NCBI GenBank assembly: GCA_013423385.1
Contig: BLZA01000030.1
Coordinates: 310,001 to 374,000 of the forward strand
From: Naganishia liquefaciens
Taxonomy: Eukaryota; Basidiomycota; Tremellomycetes; Filobasidiales; Filobasidiaceae
DNA: 64,000 nt
Reading direction: 5' to 3'
The translations under genes were made by a program, and so were the position numbers. The notes under the pieces were generated by a model, which had not been told where the DNA came from, did no database searches, and saw only the letters and a list, made by a program, of their open reading frames with translations. Below are positions 10,461-21,100 of the stretch, piece by piece (the first letter of the stretch is position 1; every line of letters begins with the position of its first letter).

Positions 10461-12174
10461 TCACGGAGGTACCCCAACCGTGACATGATCAGTCTCGGAG
10501 CTTATTCGTGCTTGGGTAGACTCAGATAGCCTGTTGCTGTCCGTACCAAGGGGCGGCGCCCGCGCTTTGCCCTCCACCGTCACCCTGCCGTCCGACGGCT
10601 CTCGACTCATCATGGCCTTCCGCTGATCATTCGCTGGGGGCCGGCCGCCCGTATCGGCCGATTTGATCCAGAGCTTGCGCTCCGCGTCGCGTATTACGGC
10701 GTCTAGAAGTGCTGTAGAGACATCGTCGTGCTTTGCTGTCGGCATCCGGATTCGAGATGGGTATGTGCCGGTGTCGACGTCGATATCGGCGGCGGATGCG
10801 GGGGTATCTGTTGCGGTAAAAGCGATGGGTCTCTCGGAGCGGTCTTTTGGCTCTAGCGCATTTGGAAGTCCCTGGGAAGCATGGATCGTTTTCAACATGA
10901 TCCATCGGCTCGAATATCGCGACAGAAGGGCTCACCGTCCGAGATCCTACGGTCGGCGCATTTGCGAGTGGAGCATTCCGGCGCGAGACATGGCCTGATT
11001 TGACACGATTGTTGCTCGTCGTTTCTCTGCGTGGCAAGTCATTCATCAGGGACCCGAGCTCGGACCGCTAGAAAGTTGCTCTGGTTTACCGTATCTCTGC
11101 AATCAGGTCTTCGAGATCCCACCAACCAGGACTCCACGCGTTGTGCGCAATAGTCCGGCGGTACCATGACGCAGCATCATACGGTCCAAGTGTGGCGTGA
11201 ATATGCAAATGCCCGTAGGGAAACTGGGGATCACCTATCGTGTGTGCAAAAGTCGCAGAGGGCTCTTTGGTTATCGAGTTCTGTTGGAAGGCGGGAGATC
11301 CCCCGCAGCCCACTTACGCGTCAGACCCGTCAAAAACCCGATCCTCCGTGAACCCTCTCCGCATCCTTCGAATCGTTGCCCATCTCGTTCATCTTGTTGC
11401 TCACTCGTAGCCTTGCCTTTGCCTTTGCCGCCCGACCGAGAGCTGCTCGGTGCGCGATCGAGAATGGCGTGGGCTGTTTGCAGGGCGTGAACGAGGAGGG
11501 GTATATCTGCGGGACCCTGATGGACGAGATCAAAGGTATGAGCGACTGAAGCTAGCTTCGCGAATGATGGTCACTGAGATGCTCGATGTACAGTTGGGGT
11601 TTTGGCATCTGTGGTTTGATGAGGAGACAAGGGATCGGCCAAGAGAAAATTGCCCACTTACGAATGCATATACATCATCGACGTGACGCTTGAAGGCGAT
11701 CACCGCGTGCCTTCCTTCATTCGCCAAGCGCTCCGATGGAGAAGCGATCCAGCCCGTGAGTGCGTCGTCGTCTACCACGAGCACACGACCATCGACAGCC
11801 GCGCGACTGGCTGAACTGCGCGTCGTCGCGAGGGATGACAAGAGTGGATTCTGCGTAACCGAGGGCGATGCAATGGCGGGAGATGGCGGCTGTTCTACAA
11901 GGGAGGTATATGTCACGGTCTGTTCGTCCTGGTCAACGGGCTGCTGGGCATCTTCCTCGAGCTTGACGAGGATCGTGCATAGTGCGCACCCGGGAGCAGG
12001 GCGTTGCCTGTGTCGTGGGCGTGATGTCCAGGCTGGACCGTTGAGCGGCTGAGTGGATGCTGGCGGGGAGTCTGGCATGGCGGACGCAGGACGGCGATGG
12101 TCGACAGTGCCCTGGCCCTGCCCCGCGCGCGCCTCCATCGTGCTCGTTGATGTCTCGCATGCAATGAAATGCAT
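10461..12174 (-). CDS. HIT-superfamily nucleotide-binding protein with long C-terminal extension
   Basis: Histidine-triad proteins bind nucleotides and hydrolyse or transfer nucleotidyl groups. Five exons fit in phase: 11662-12174, 11318-11516, 11090-11264, 10936-11026 and 10461-10871, giving 462 residues. Features are PGCALCTILVK (Cys pair), ANEGRHAVIAFKRHVDDVYAF, the triad GHLHIHAT (H-x-H-x-H-x-x), and the conserved close WWDLEDLIAEIR. The N-terminal 50 residues are low complexity. After the HIT domain about 170 residues of unknown character follow, which include DAVIRDAERKLWIKSADTG; I joined them through two GT-AG introns because the phase works exactly. The extension could instead belong to a separate transcript. 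The acceptor at 11265 is chosen for frame over a better-looking one 15 bases away. An ATG 36 nt downstream (MEARAGQ) is an alternative start. Confidence 0.8.
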
Positions 12175-12262
12175 CGAGGTGCTCCTCGATCGCCCCAGGC
12201 AGCTACGGAACAGCGGAAGCAGAGAGGGAGGTTCAGCTAACTGAGCTTAGGTAAGACGCCCT

Positions 12263-12280
12263 CTAGCTAGCTAGCTAGCT
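12263..12280. repeat. (CTAG)n microsatellite in a divergent promoter
   Basis: Four and a half perfect copies of CTAG form a fully self-complementary tract. It sits 89 bp 5' of the HIT ATG (12174, -) and about 160 bp 5' of the IES1 ATG (12442, +), so it lies in the shared promoter. Confidence 0.8.
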
Positions 12281-12441
12281 GGCTCAGCTTATTAGCTTGT
12301 CTCAGCGGGAATGAGCTCGTGCACCCGGATCCAGTATCGAGCGATCGACCGAGATCCTTCATGGCAAGAGGCCCCTGACGTCCCCCGACGGCATAAAGAG
12401 ACACAACCTGCGTTCCCTCTCGTCTCGCCGTCGCTTCCAGC

Positions 12442-15400
12442 ATGGCGTCGTCGTCGTCCAATCCTCCGCCAACATGGGCCACTCAGGATCCCGACGAACA
12501 GCCCGTGCGCGTACGCGCTTCCGAGGGCGATTCCAAGCACTCGTCCGCCGACGTTGACGAGGAACTCGAGGTGGCCGCCGCCAGCTCCGTCGTAGGTTCG
12601 AGTCCCGTCAAACCGATCCCCTCTGCGACGGACAAGATGCAAGTGGATGAAGAAGAGGATGCAGAGACTGCCCGGAATAGAGCTGCCGAGGCGCTCAGCG
12701 ATCTCGCGAATGCCGCCGTTTTCGCGGCACCACTGCCCGTAAAGGCTCCTCCCGTAAACTCCTCGATCGCCCACGATACACCCGCGTCCATACAGCCTCC
12801 GCATATCAACACCCCCGTCGATACGCTTGCCCGAAAACAACGTCGACCGGCGGCGGCGGCGGCGGCACTCTTGACCCCGACCAGACGTTCCGGCGGCCCT
12901 TCCAAGACCCAACACCTCAGCCCGAATCCTCCCGCGGCGGGCCAGCAAGCATCTTCCTCGTGGCGCTCGCCGCTCGGCACCAACATCGAGTCCTCCACGG
13001 CATCGTCCGCCGCTGGATCGCATGACGCGGGCACACCGCACGAGCAGCATCTCAGCCATTTGGCCACGAGCGCAAACGGGACGCAGAGTCCCTTGTACGC
13101 TACCTCGCCGAATCGAGCGGAGAGGGCACCTGTCGTCGAGAAGGGGAAATCCGCCTACAATTCACCTTTTACGAGCCAGCCTTTTGTACGTGGCCGTATG
13201 CCCCCCCCCTTCCCCATTGCTCGCGACCCGACACTGATCACATTCTCGCTTTTGTTCTCGCAGGTCGCTGGAGCGCACGACTCATCCTCCAACACGCCGA
13301 TGATCAATACAGGTACGCGGAAAGACGTACCGACCTATCACGTCCTGCGCAAGGAGGATGGCGAAATGTGTACTCGTGTGGATCTGCAGGTATGGCTCTC
13401 GCGTCGATGGCGCGAAATCACCGCTCATTTTCTTATCTTGCCTGGCCAGTACGATCTCCTCAACTACCTCTTCTCCAATACACAGCGAGTGTTTACCATT
13501 CCGCCCTTTGTCGACGTTCCGAAAAAATACGACTCTGCAACTCATTCCAAGCTGACGTTTGGCGAGCTGTATTGCTACACGCTGGCCTCGTCAAAGCGGA
13601 GTACAAAACAACTCAAGGAAGCACTGCTTGACCTCGAGCCGGGATCCATACCCGGGAAACATCAAGCAGGCAAGGCATACCGGACCCGCAAGCGAGGTGA
13701 ACTGGCCAAGGGCGGAACCGACAGCGTGAATGCTTCTCCCGGGGTGGAAACGCAGATGGACGAGCTCAAGGAGGATATGGACGAGCTCGGCAATGGGGAA
13801 TCCTCGGCAGATGGCTACGACGGTCTGCGCGACGGTTACGCCAAGATATGCTTGCTCGTCAATGTCGGTCGGATCAACACCACTTTTGCATTCTATCCCG
13901 CCATGCGGACCGTGCTGAGGACGTACCACTCGGTACCATCGCTGCAAAAGACACAGGCCACACGAAAGAGCTTGCAGGATGCGCCGAGAATGAAGAATGC
14001 ATTGAAGGCGATTCGACTCTCGACCGAGCCTACCGAGTTGCCCTCGTCCTTGGAAGGCGTTCTGTCGCGCCTGCATGCCGGTCACATTCCGCCGACGTCG
14101 GTCGTCAATCTGCTTTTCCTCCTAGGCCTGGGACACGACATTGTCTCGGAACACTTTTTCGACCAGGAAAATATCGTCGATCCGCACAACCTGCTTGCGA
14201 CTCGCTTGGCGCAACCCGGTTCGGCGATGGAGAACGGAAGGCTGCATCTCTTGCACTTGTTCACGACTATCAACATTCGATCAGAAGAGCGGGCGAATAT
14301 GCTTCTCTACATACTCTATCATTACCTCGAGTCGGATGGGCACAACAATCCCTTCTCGGACGCTCACAGACCGGGTCGGCCGCCCATTCTTCGTATACTC
14401 GACGACAAGGAGTACGAGGCGTTGGGCGAGAATATAGATGAAGCCGACGAGCTGGAATGGGGTGCCGAGATGCGAGCCCGGCGAATAGAGTCGCTCAAGG
14501 AACTGGCGATCCAAAAGCAGTCTGCCGCCAACACGCCGGGACTGTCTTTGGCTTACACCACAGCTTCGGCCGCAACATCAGCACGCAATAGTATCGAGCC
14601 GTCAGTGCTGTCGCATCGTACCGGCATTGCCGACGCAATGGACTCGATCTCAGATCGGCACAGCGATGTCGGAATAGAACAATTCAGTTCGCGCAAACGA
14701 AAACGGTACTCACCCCTGGGACACGAAGGTGCTTCGGGTACTCCATTAGCCAACGTAAATACAGCCAAGCAGGGGTCAAGGATGCAGAGTCCCGCTTATG
14801 TGCCACAGGATGTGATGGCTTATGCCTCGCGACGGGGCTCACCTCATATGCCTTCCGACGTTGCCTTTGATCCACGGTCGGTTTCAAGGTCGCAATCCCA
14901 AAGTCGTACAAGGGTATCTCCGTCTGCTTCGCGTCTCGTACTCGGTCCTTCCGTCAACGGCCTGTCAGATTCAGAAGACGAAGAGCCAAAGCCCGTAATA
15001 AGTACGTTGTTCGCCCTTCCACTGCCGTATCTACTATCTCTGACGCATTTCTTGGGACGATTCTGCTTTTACAGGAGGTCGAAGAGATAGAAATGATCCT
15101 CGCGCGATGCAGGACGATTGGGCGCATGGGGTCGACATCAGTGGACTAGATGAGGAGACAGTGCGACATCTCATCTATCAGGTCAATCTCGAGTTCGGCG
15201 ATCCGCCAACACCAGAGCCAGAGATTGCTTGGAAGGAATACGAGAGGACGCCTTATAGTAAGTACACTTGTGGAAATTCTGCTCTGCTTGCTCAACTATG
15301 TTCCGTTTCAGGATCAGAGGAACAACGCAAAAACCCTGACGAAGGTATGCAAGCCGGGCCTTAGTTATTTGAGCTTTCATCCAGACTGCATCTCTAGATT

Positions 15401-15781
15401 ACTTCCTTCGCGAAGACAGCAGACGTCGAAGCTACGGCAATGCACTGTCTGAAGGTAATGGGCACGTTTTTGGATCCGCGCTGTGCAACGCTAATTCATA
15501 ACCTTCATCTAGGCCGTCCTGCCATCTCACCGGAACACAAAAACACAGCAGATGACCTACACTCACGTCAGTCCCCTCAATCACCGGGATTCGCTCAAAG
15601 GGAAATACACTACGAGAGGCAAGCATCAACACACGCCAATCATTTTGCTCCTGTCGACAGGCAGCCGGTGTCGCCGCCAGTCCGCAAAGTCAATTCGTTA
15701 TCGGTGAGTAGCTTCGATACCCGTGCGCGTCATGAACACATTTGCCAACGTCAATAAACACACTAGGCATTATTGAATTAA
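12442..15781 (+). CDS. IES1: INO80 chromatin-remodelling complex subunit Ies1
   Basis: Ies1 is a fungal-specific accessory subunit of the INO80 remodeller, which slides and edits nucleosomes at promoters and replication forks. Exons 12442-13185, 13264-15001, 15075-15257, 15312-15344, 15398-15454, 15513-15703 and 15767-15781 total 986 residues. The N-terminal 240 residues are Ser/Ala/Pro-rich. The family core starts near KKEDGEMCTRVDLQVW (written here as in the related blocks ITAHFLIL and LLNYLFSNTQRVFT) and includes LTFGELYCYTLASSKRS, ICLLVNVGRINTTFAFYP, and the RTYHSVPSLQ block, all typical of Ies1. An NLS-like SRKRKR lies towards the C-terminus. The final GT-AG intron gives an end of NSLSALLN; reading through would stop at 15757. 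The first intron (13186-13263) is stop-free and a multiple of three. The gene is divergent from the HIT gene. Confidence 0.86.
13186..13263 (+). other. Stop-free 78-nt intron (possible exitron) in IES1
   Basis: The segment starts GTACGT, is rich in C and T before its end and closes TCTCGCAG, so it has full splice signals. Its 26 codons contain no stop, so retention would insert 26 residues including PPPFP. Splicing joins SQPF to VAGAHDSSS. I treat it as an intron, because the pyrimidine tract and both sites are strong. Confidence 0.7.
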
Positions 15782-16897
15782 GCGCTCGCTCGCGCTGATT
15801 CAATATATGTACATCGCCTGCGTTGTAGAGTTCGCGCAAGCGAAACGAGTCATCAACATGCATAATGGTATATCTATACAATGCGACCCGCGCAGTTTGG
15901 AAGGAGTAAAAGCGTCGAAGAGCTCTTGCTGTTCATGTTGATTTCAAACCTTGAGGAGCGACATCACTTGGCCGATTCAACGGCGAGGCAAAATTCAACG
16001 AGAGCGCGCGAAAATTCGTCTAGCAAAGACTCTCACTTGTTGGGGATTGGCCAGCGATCCGACACCGTTCGGACAGAACTCCACTACGAAGCTACAGAAG
16101 AGGGCGGAAGGAGATGTGAAGGGTTGCTATACCAACGTTTGCATGAGGCTGAGCTCACTTTCTGTTAGGATTCGCGGGGCATGCAAAATTGGCCGTCTGG
16201 CTTTCGGCAGGCGTGTCGCTATATCGAGAACCTTCCTTCAATGCTGGCCGCACCGTCGATATTCTGCCTGCACCCACTCACTCTGCTGGATAGATATACG
16301 CATTCTTGCATTTCCTTTTCAACAGATCGTAATAGGCTGGTATACGACATCGCGAAAGCGAAGAGTCGCTTAGAATCAGAAGGAGTTACCGAAAGTTGGC
16401 GGCCTGAAACTTGTCTTACGGATCTGTTCTGAATTACAGCGATCGCTGCCGAGCGGATAGTCACCACTACAGCAAACCGGGCTGTTGTGCGGATTCTTGT
16501 CGAGAACGATCAATCCTTTTGCTGTTCAAGAGGCCCGAAGCGCAATGACACAAGATTTCAGTTCGCAGTCGATCCGCACTCCGGGACAGGCCCCAATTGA
16601 CTGACCTCCTTTCATGATTCTGGATTGACAAGCTATCAACGCGACCGAGTCAACTCAGCTAGTTAATTTCACGTGACGGGTATCGAGCTCTCAACATATA
16701 TAGCTACCTGCCGCGCAGTACTGTTTGTGACCACTCCAACTGTCCTCCATCCCCCTTGGGCAATGAGCGAGAAAGTCATAAGTGCATTCGGCAGTGCGCT
16801 CTATGCAAGACGTGGTTGGGCGGATAGACATTCTGTGGAGAAATTCGTCAAGAATCTTCCTCATTGTGGTGCGACGAAGATCATGACTGACGGTAGA
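15782..16897. other. 1.1-kb intergenic region, no recognised gene
   Basis: This lies between the 3' ends of IES1 (+) and the thaumatin-like gene (-). Overlapping frames on the plus strand around 15881-16370 and on the minus strand around 16219-16467 show no domain, signal peptide or convincing splice chain. A CACGTGAC E-box-like site near 16670 and a TATATA near 16698 are present, but with no clear gene behind them. Confidence 0.45.
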
Positions 16898-17610
16898 TTA
16901 AACCCTGCCGTCATCGGTTTCCATGACTTGTGTCAGATAGTGTCGCGCCGTGTGGTACGGAAATTGTGTTTTGAACCCACCCTGCACTAGTGACACTTCA
17001 AAGTTGGGGAGCGACACGACGCAAATGTCTCGGTCAGCGGGGATAGAATCACGCTGATACCGCCCATGAAGTCTGCGTCATTTGCTCACCGTCCCAAGAG
17101 TCAAACGCCTCCTGCGCTCCATTTACTTTTACGTTGATCGTGAATTCTGCCCACTGTACAAGTTCAAGTTAGAAAACCATTCATCGAAAAAACAATGTTC
17201 GGGTCTTCGGGAAGAAAGCAGACAAAAACATCAGCTACGCTTACCGTGAGATTGCTTCCCCGCTGATCTGGTGCAAGGTTTCTATCACTAGAAGTTCATG
17301 CCCACCCACTATAAGCAGGAAGACAGGTAAGCCAGTAACTCCCTCACCAGGTTTGCCTCGTTGCCCAGATTCTACCTCCCACCCATCTCCGGTCTCGGAG
17401 CTTGGCAGAGTCGATGATTGTAGCCTTGGATCCGGAGCTGATCAATTGACAACCTTCCTTGTAACCTGCGTTCGCGGGATCCGCTGTATGAGCAGCATTG
17501 AGAGCGAAAGCACAAGAATTGAGAACCGTTATCTTTACGGCACAGGTTGAATAGAAGAATGTGGACACCAGGAGAAACAAGCCCGCGAGATACGGCCTGA
17601 AAGAAAGCAT
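16898..17610 (-). CDS. Small secreted thaumatin-like protein
   Basis: Thaumatin-like proteins are secreted beta-sandwich proteins, some acting on beta-glucans. The start at 17610 gives a clear signal peptide (MLSFRPYLAGLFLLVSTFFYSTCA) followed directly by VKITVLNSC, the family opening. GGRIWA matches the GGKIWAR block, LTWAEFTI the LAEFTL block, and DSWDVSLVQGGF the YDVSLVDGF block. My exons are 17348-17610, 17245-17254, 17090-17153 and 16898-16995, giving 144 residues. The 10-nt second exon (giving C-N-L-T) is the weakest part; it was chosen only because phase and the TC...LT join work. The protein is shorter than plant members (about 200), with the loop between GGRIWA and AEFTI nearly absent and few cysteines, as in the small type. 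The C-terminus after GGF is unrecognised. Confidence 0.68.
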
Positions 17611-18142
17611 ACTGATTCGAGCTGCGATGGCTTCTGCAGCAATGAGTGGTCTTTTTAGCACATCTAACCAGAATCTCAGGATGATATCGAAATCAAGTTA
17701 TCGGCATATATTCGGTCTCGCTGGCGGAATCCGGGTTCCCCTTTGTTCATTCCAATCCCAGCTGGAGCACATCCCTTTCCCTTCTTTCTGGGGGTCAGCA
17801 TGCCATCCTTTATGATTTAGTAGGCATCCCTTGTGACCCCCCACCCCCCGGTTGAGTATTCGCGAAGAAGAGCCGCCATCATCAAGTGAAAGGAGATTTA
17901 TGGAGCAAAGTGGGATCCATATCGGTCAGCAGCCTCGCGGAAGGTCCTTCCGCCGGCCAGGCAATGTCTCAACCAGATAATGCATCGTGATCGATTATTG
18001 ACATTTGTCATGCATGACCATAAGAATAGTCAATAATGGGTACAATAGCCGGCAAGTGCCCTGTTTCATTTCGTGACCAGCTCTGGGTCACCGCATTTGC
18101 CCCGTATCATGCGAAATGCTGCCTTCGCCTTGATGCTCTTCC
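17611..18142. other. Intergenic region: thaumatin-like promoter and dynein 3' flank
   Basis: No coding frame is recognised in these 532 bp, which matters because the dynein C-terminal domain is not found here. The segment contains a nested palindrome at 17994-18037 and a C-rich tract near 17838-17850. Confidence 0.5.
17994..18037. repeat. Nested inverted repeat with central 12-bp palindrome
   Basis: Perfect 9-bp arms ATTATTGAC (17994-18002) and GTCAATAAT (18029-18037) enclose the perfect palindrome GTCATGCATGAC (18007-18018). It lies about 385 bp upstream of the thaumatin-like ATG and 105 bp past the dynein stop, so it could be a dimeric regulator site or a 3'-end structure. Confidence 0.7.
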
Positions 18143-21100
18143 CTACTTGGTAATCTCCGCATTTTCGTCTGTAGCGCTTAGAAAAACGCATTTTTGCAGA
18201 ATGCGTTGACCTGGCAAAATTGATATAAGTCAGAATCTCGAAGCCAACTTTAGCATAGTTTCGAATGCCTACCTTGAGTTGCCGCTACAATCTGGTCACT
18301 ATTAGGGGGTAGGTCCAGCCAACTGACCGGCTGACTCGTGGGCAATGCTTCCGCCCACAAAAAGAATTGCTCGTAACGATTGATGTCAACTATTTCTGGG
18401 CTTTCCCGGTTGATCGTCAAGCTGAAGCCAGAATCGAAGGCGTTAGGGACTATGAGGCGTGACACGAATTGCTGAATTATGTTTTGATCTTCTGGAACGT
18501 CCACTTTTCCGCCATACACATGGTCGATGAGCAGAGATTGCATTGCGGTCCATGGCAGAGACCTTGGATCCACATTCGAGCGACCCTTTGCCGTATAGTC
18601 GATCCACCTATCCATCATCAGTCTGCCGGCTGCAAGATCGGAGTCATCGAAGCCGTATGATTTGGTGAAGCCGATAGGCAAGTAACGGGATCGCTCGAGG
18701 AGTACGGAGTGGAGCCAGGCTAGTAAAAAGTATAAACGGTCCCTTTCTGCTGGAGCCGGGTAGGCTGAGTCTGGGCGTATGGTTGCAAGAGACTGCAAGA
18801 GATTAGCCTTCATGCCAGGAGCAGGCTCGTTCATGATGATCCGGGATGTCTCGATGATGTTGGCGGGAATCGCAGGCGCCGTCTCCATCGTTAGAAACAG
18901 GCGGAACTCCGGGTGCAGGTTAAGAGACCGGAGTCGTCTCTCCAGGTGATGCAGCCAGTCAGCAGCCAGATGCAGATTTTTTAGAAGTACCCATGAACCG
19001 TTCCGCGTGGCCATATTGATTGCCTGATCGGCTGCCATGGCTCCCTCCGAAGATCCCATGGCGACGGATATGCACGAGGCCTTTGTCCTTGCGACCAAAG
19101 CTTCGACCTGAGAACTTGCGTCATGCCCGGCAACAGATGCGAAGATGATCGGGGTGGCAGCGAAAACCTGATGGGAGATCACGGCTTCCATGTCCTGCCC
19201 CTTGACGCTGGACGCGGAAGTTAGGAGCTTGGCGGCAAATTCCCCAATCGCGTTGACTATTCTATCCTGCCTCGTGCGACTGATTAAATGAATACGGAGA
19301 ATGGAAAGAGCGGTATCTGTGCGAAAAGAAACATCTTTCAGTCAGCGACAAGTTGACAGTTGCAAAAGCCTTGGATATTTTCCGTACCTTCCTGTAGATC
19401 CCCCCCAAGGCTCTGAGCCTCTGGATTAAGGGAAGACAGCCAGTCTTCCTTCGACGCCCGAGTAGGCAGAATCTGCTGCTGCTCATTAGCCTCTTTAAGT
19501 TGGAGATCTTCGAAAGGTATGCCATTTATGGCGTCTTCAAGAGTCTGAATAGCTTCGGTTTCTTTTAGACAGTGTGCTTCTGTTGAAGGCTGCACTGAAT
19601 GTAGTAACGCTTGGGCCATTTTTGCCTGACCGAGAGCCGACAGATAGACCGCAGCCAAGAACACTGCGAAAACCGGACGGTCCTCGTTCAGAAGTCCTTG
19701 CTGAACCCTGGTCATGCTGATTGCGAACAGATCCTGTAAAATGACCCTTTGTCTGTGCATTGGATCATCGATCTGGCGAAGACGAGTATTGTTTTCTAAA
19801 GCCGCATGGAAGATCTGGAGGAAGAATTCCAAAGAGAACCTGTAGAAGTGATGCAGATGCGAAAGGCGTTGAAGGAGGAAGAAAATGTCGCTGGCAGCTC
19901 TTGCAAGCGAGGTGTACCCCTTTGCCTTTTCTTCGATTTGATCCATCGCGGTCGCCGCTTCTTCTACTTTTCGCGCGACCGCTGCGGCTTCCCGTTTGAC
20001 GGTCTCCAGGGAGGCAATCACCTTGTCGTCCTCCAGAATATGACCGTTGCTTTCGTTTAACACACGAAGTAGGGATTCTTCAAGGTGTCGCAACTGGACG
20101 AGATAGCCGCTCTGGATTTTTTGAAGATCTTTGCGTTTCTCATAGATCTCCGGACTCTCTACTCGCAGTATCCTGTCCAAAGACTGGCTGAACAAGCTGT
20201 CCGGTGTCATGGAGAAATTGACGATTGCGGTCCGACTGCTGACGTCCGGTCCAACTGCGATCGAGGCATCCCTCGTGGACAAGTACATGGTGAAGGAGGG
20301 TGAGAAGTCGACATCCTGATTGCCTATTCGCACTAGATTGCGTCCCCCGGTCTTTCGCAGCTCCTTGTTAAGAACGGCGTTGATTACGGGATTCAAATCC
20401 TCCGCATTTTGAATGAGCAAGGGATTTCCGAAGCGGAGTGCCGTTTCAAGGTTCTTAACGAAGGCGGAGTCGAGGAAGCTGGTAACGATCATTTTCCCTT
20501 GGCCGGATAATGCTGTTAGGTAGGCCGTCGCTTGTTCGGTCGGATCGATGATCAAAGGGTAGCGGTTGAATCGCTTCAATATCAGGGCGTTCTCGACGGT
20601 CAGATCATCGACAGCCAGACCAGCGCGAGACCATTCGGTTCTTTCGTCGATGGATGACAGGAAATCGAGAAAAGACAGCTTCGATTTGTGGATGATGCGA
20701 TGACTCATCATCTGGGCCCGACAATGTTCAAGTAGTCGCGCTCGATGCTGCTGATCGAACCATCCTGAGTATGTAAGGAAGATGGCGGAAAGAAGGACGT
20801 CTCCGGGAATATTCGCGACCTCAGGCTCGAAGGCTTCGCTGTCGCGCGTCCATCGTTGTTGTTCCGAGGAAAGACTTGAAAGCAAAGACGTGCTTCTGTT
20901 CACCTTGTCCTGTACTTGACGCATTTCCAACTTGATTGTCTGACTTTCACTGATGAGTTGAGCGTACTCATCCTTGTACTGCGCGATGCTGAGCTCCAGC
21001 TGTTCAACCATCTCGAGAGCTATCTTGGCTTGCTCTTGCGTCGTCTCTGCTTGGTGTTCCAGGTAAGTCACTTCATCGCGCAATGGGCCAACCTTGTCCA

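Noticed and set aside
12292-13059. 255-codon minus-strand frame
   Set aside because: It lies fully antisense to IES1 exon 1, and its Arg/Gly-rich composition reflects the GC-rich opposite coding strand.
15881-16467. Frames on both strands between IES1 and the thaumatin-like gene
   Set aside because: No conserved block or joinable exon structure.
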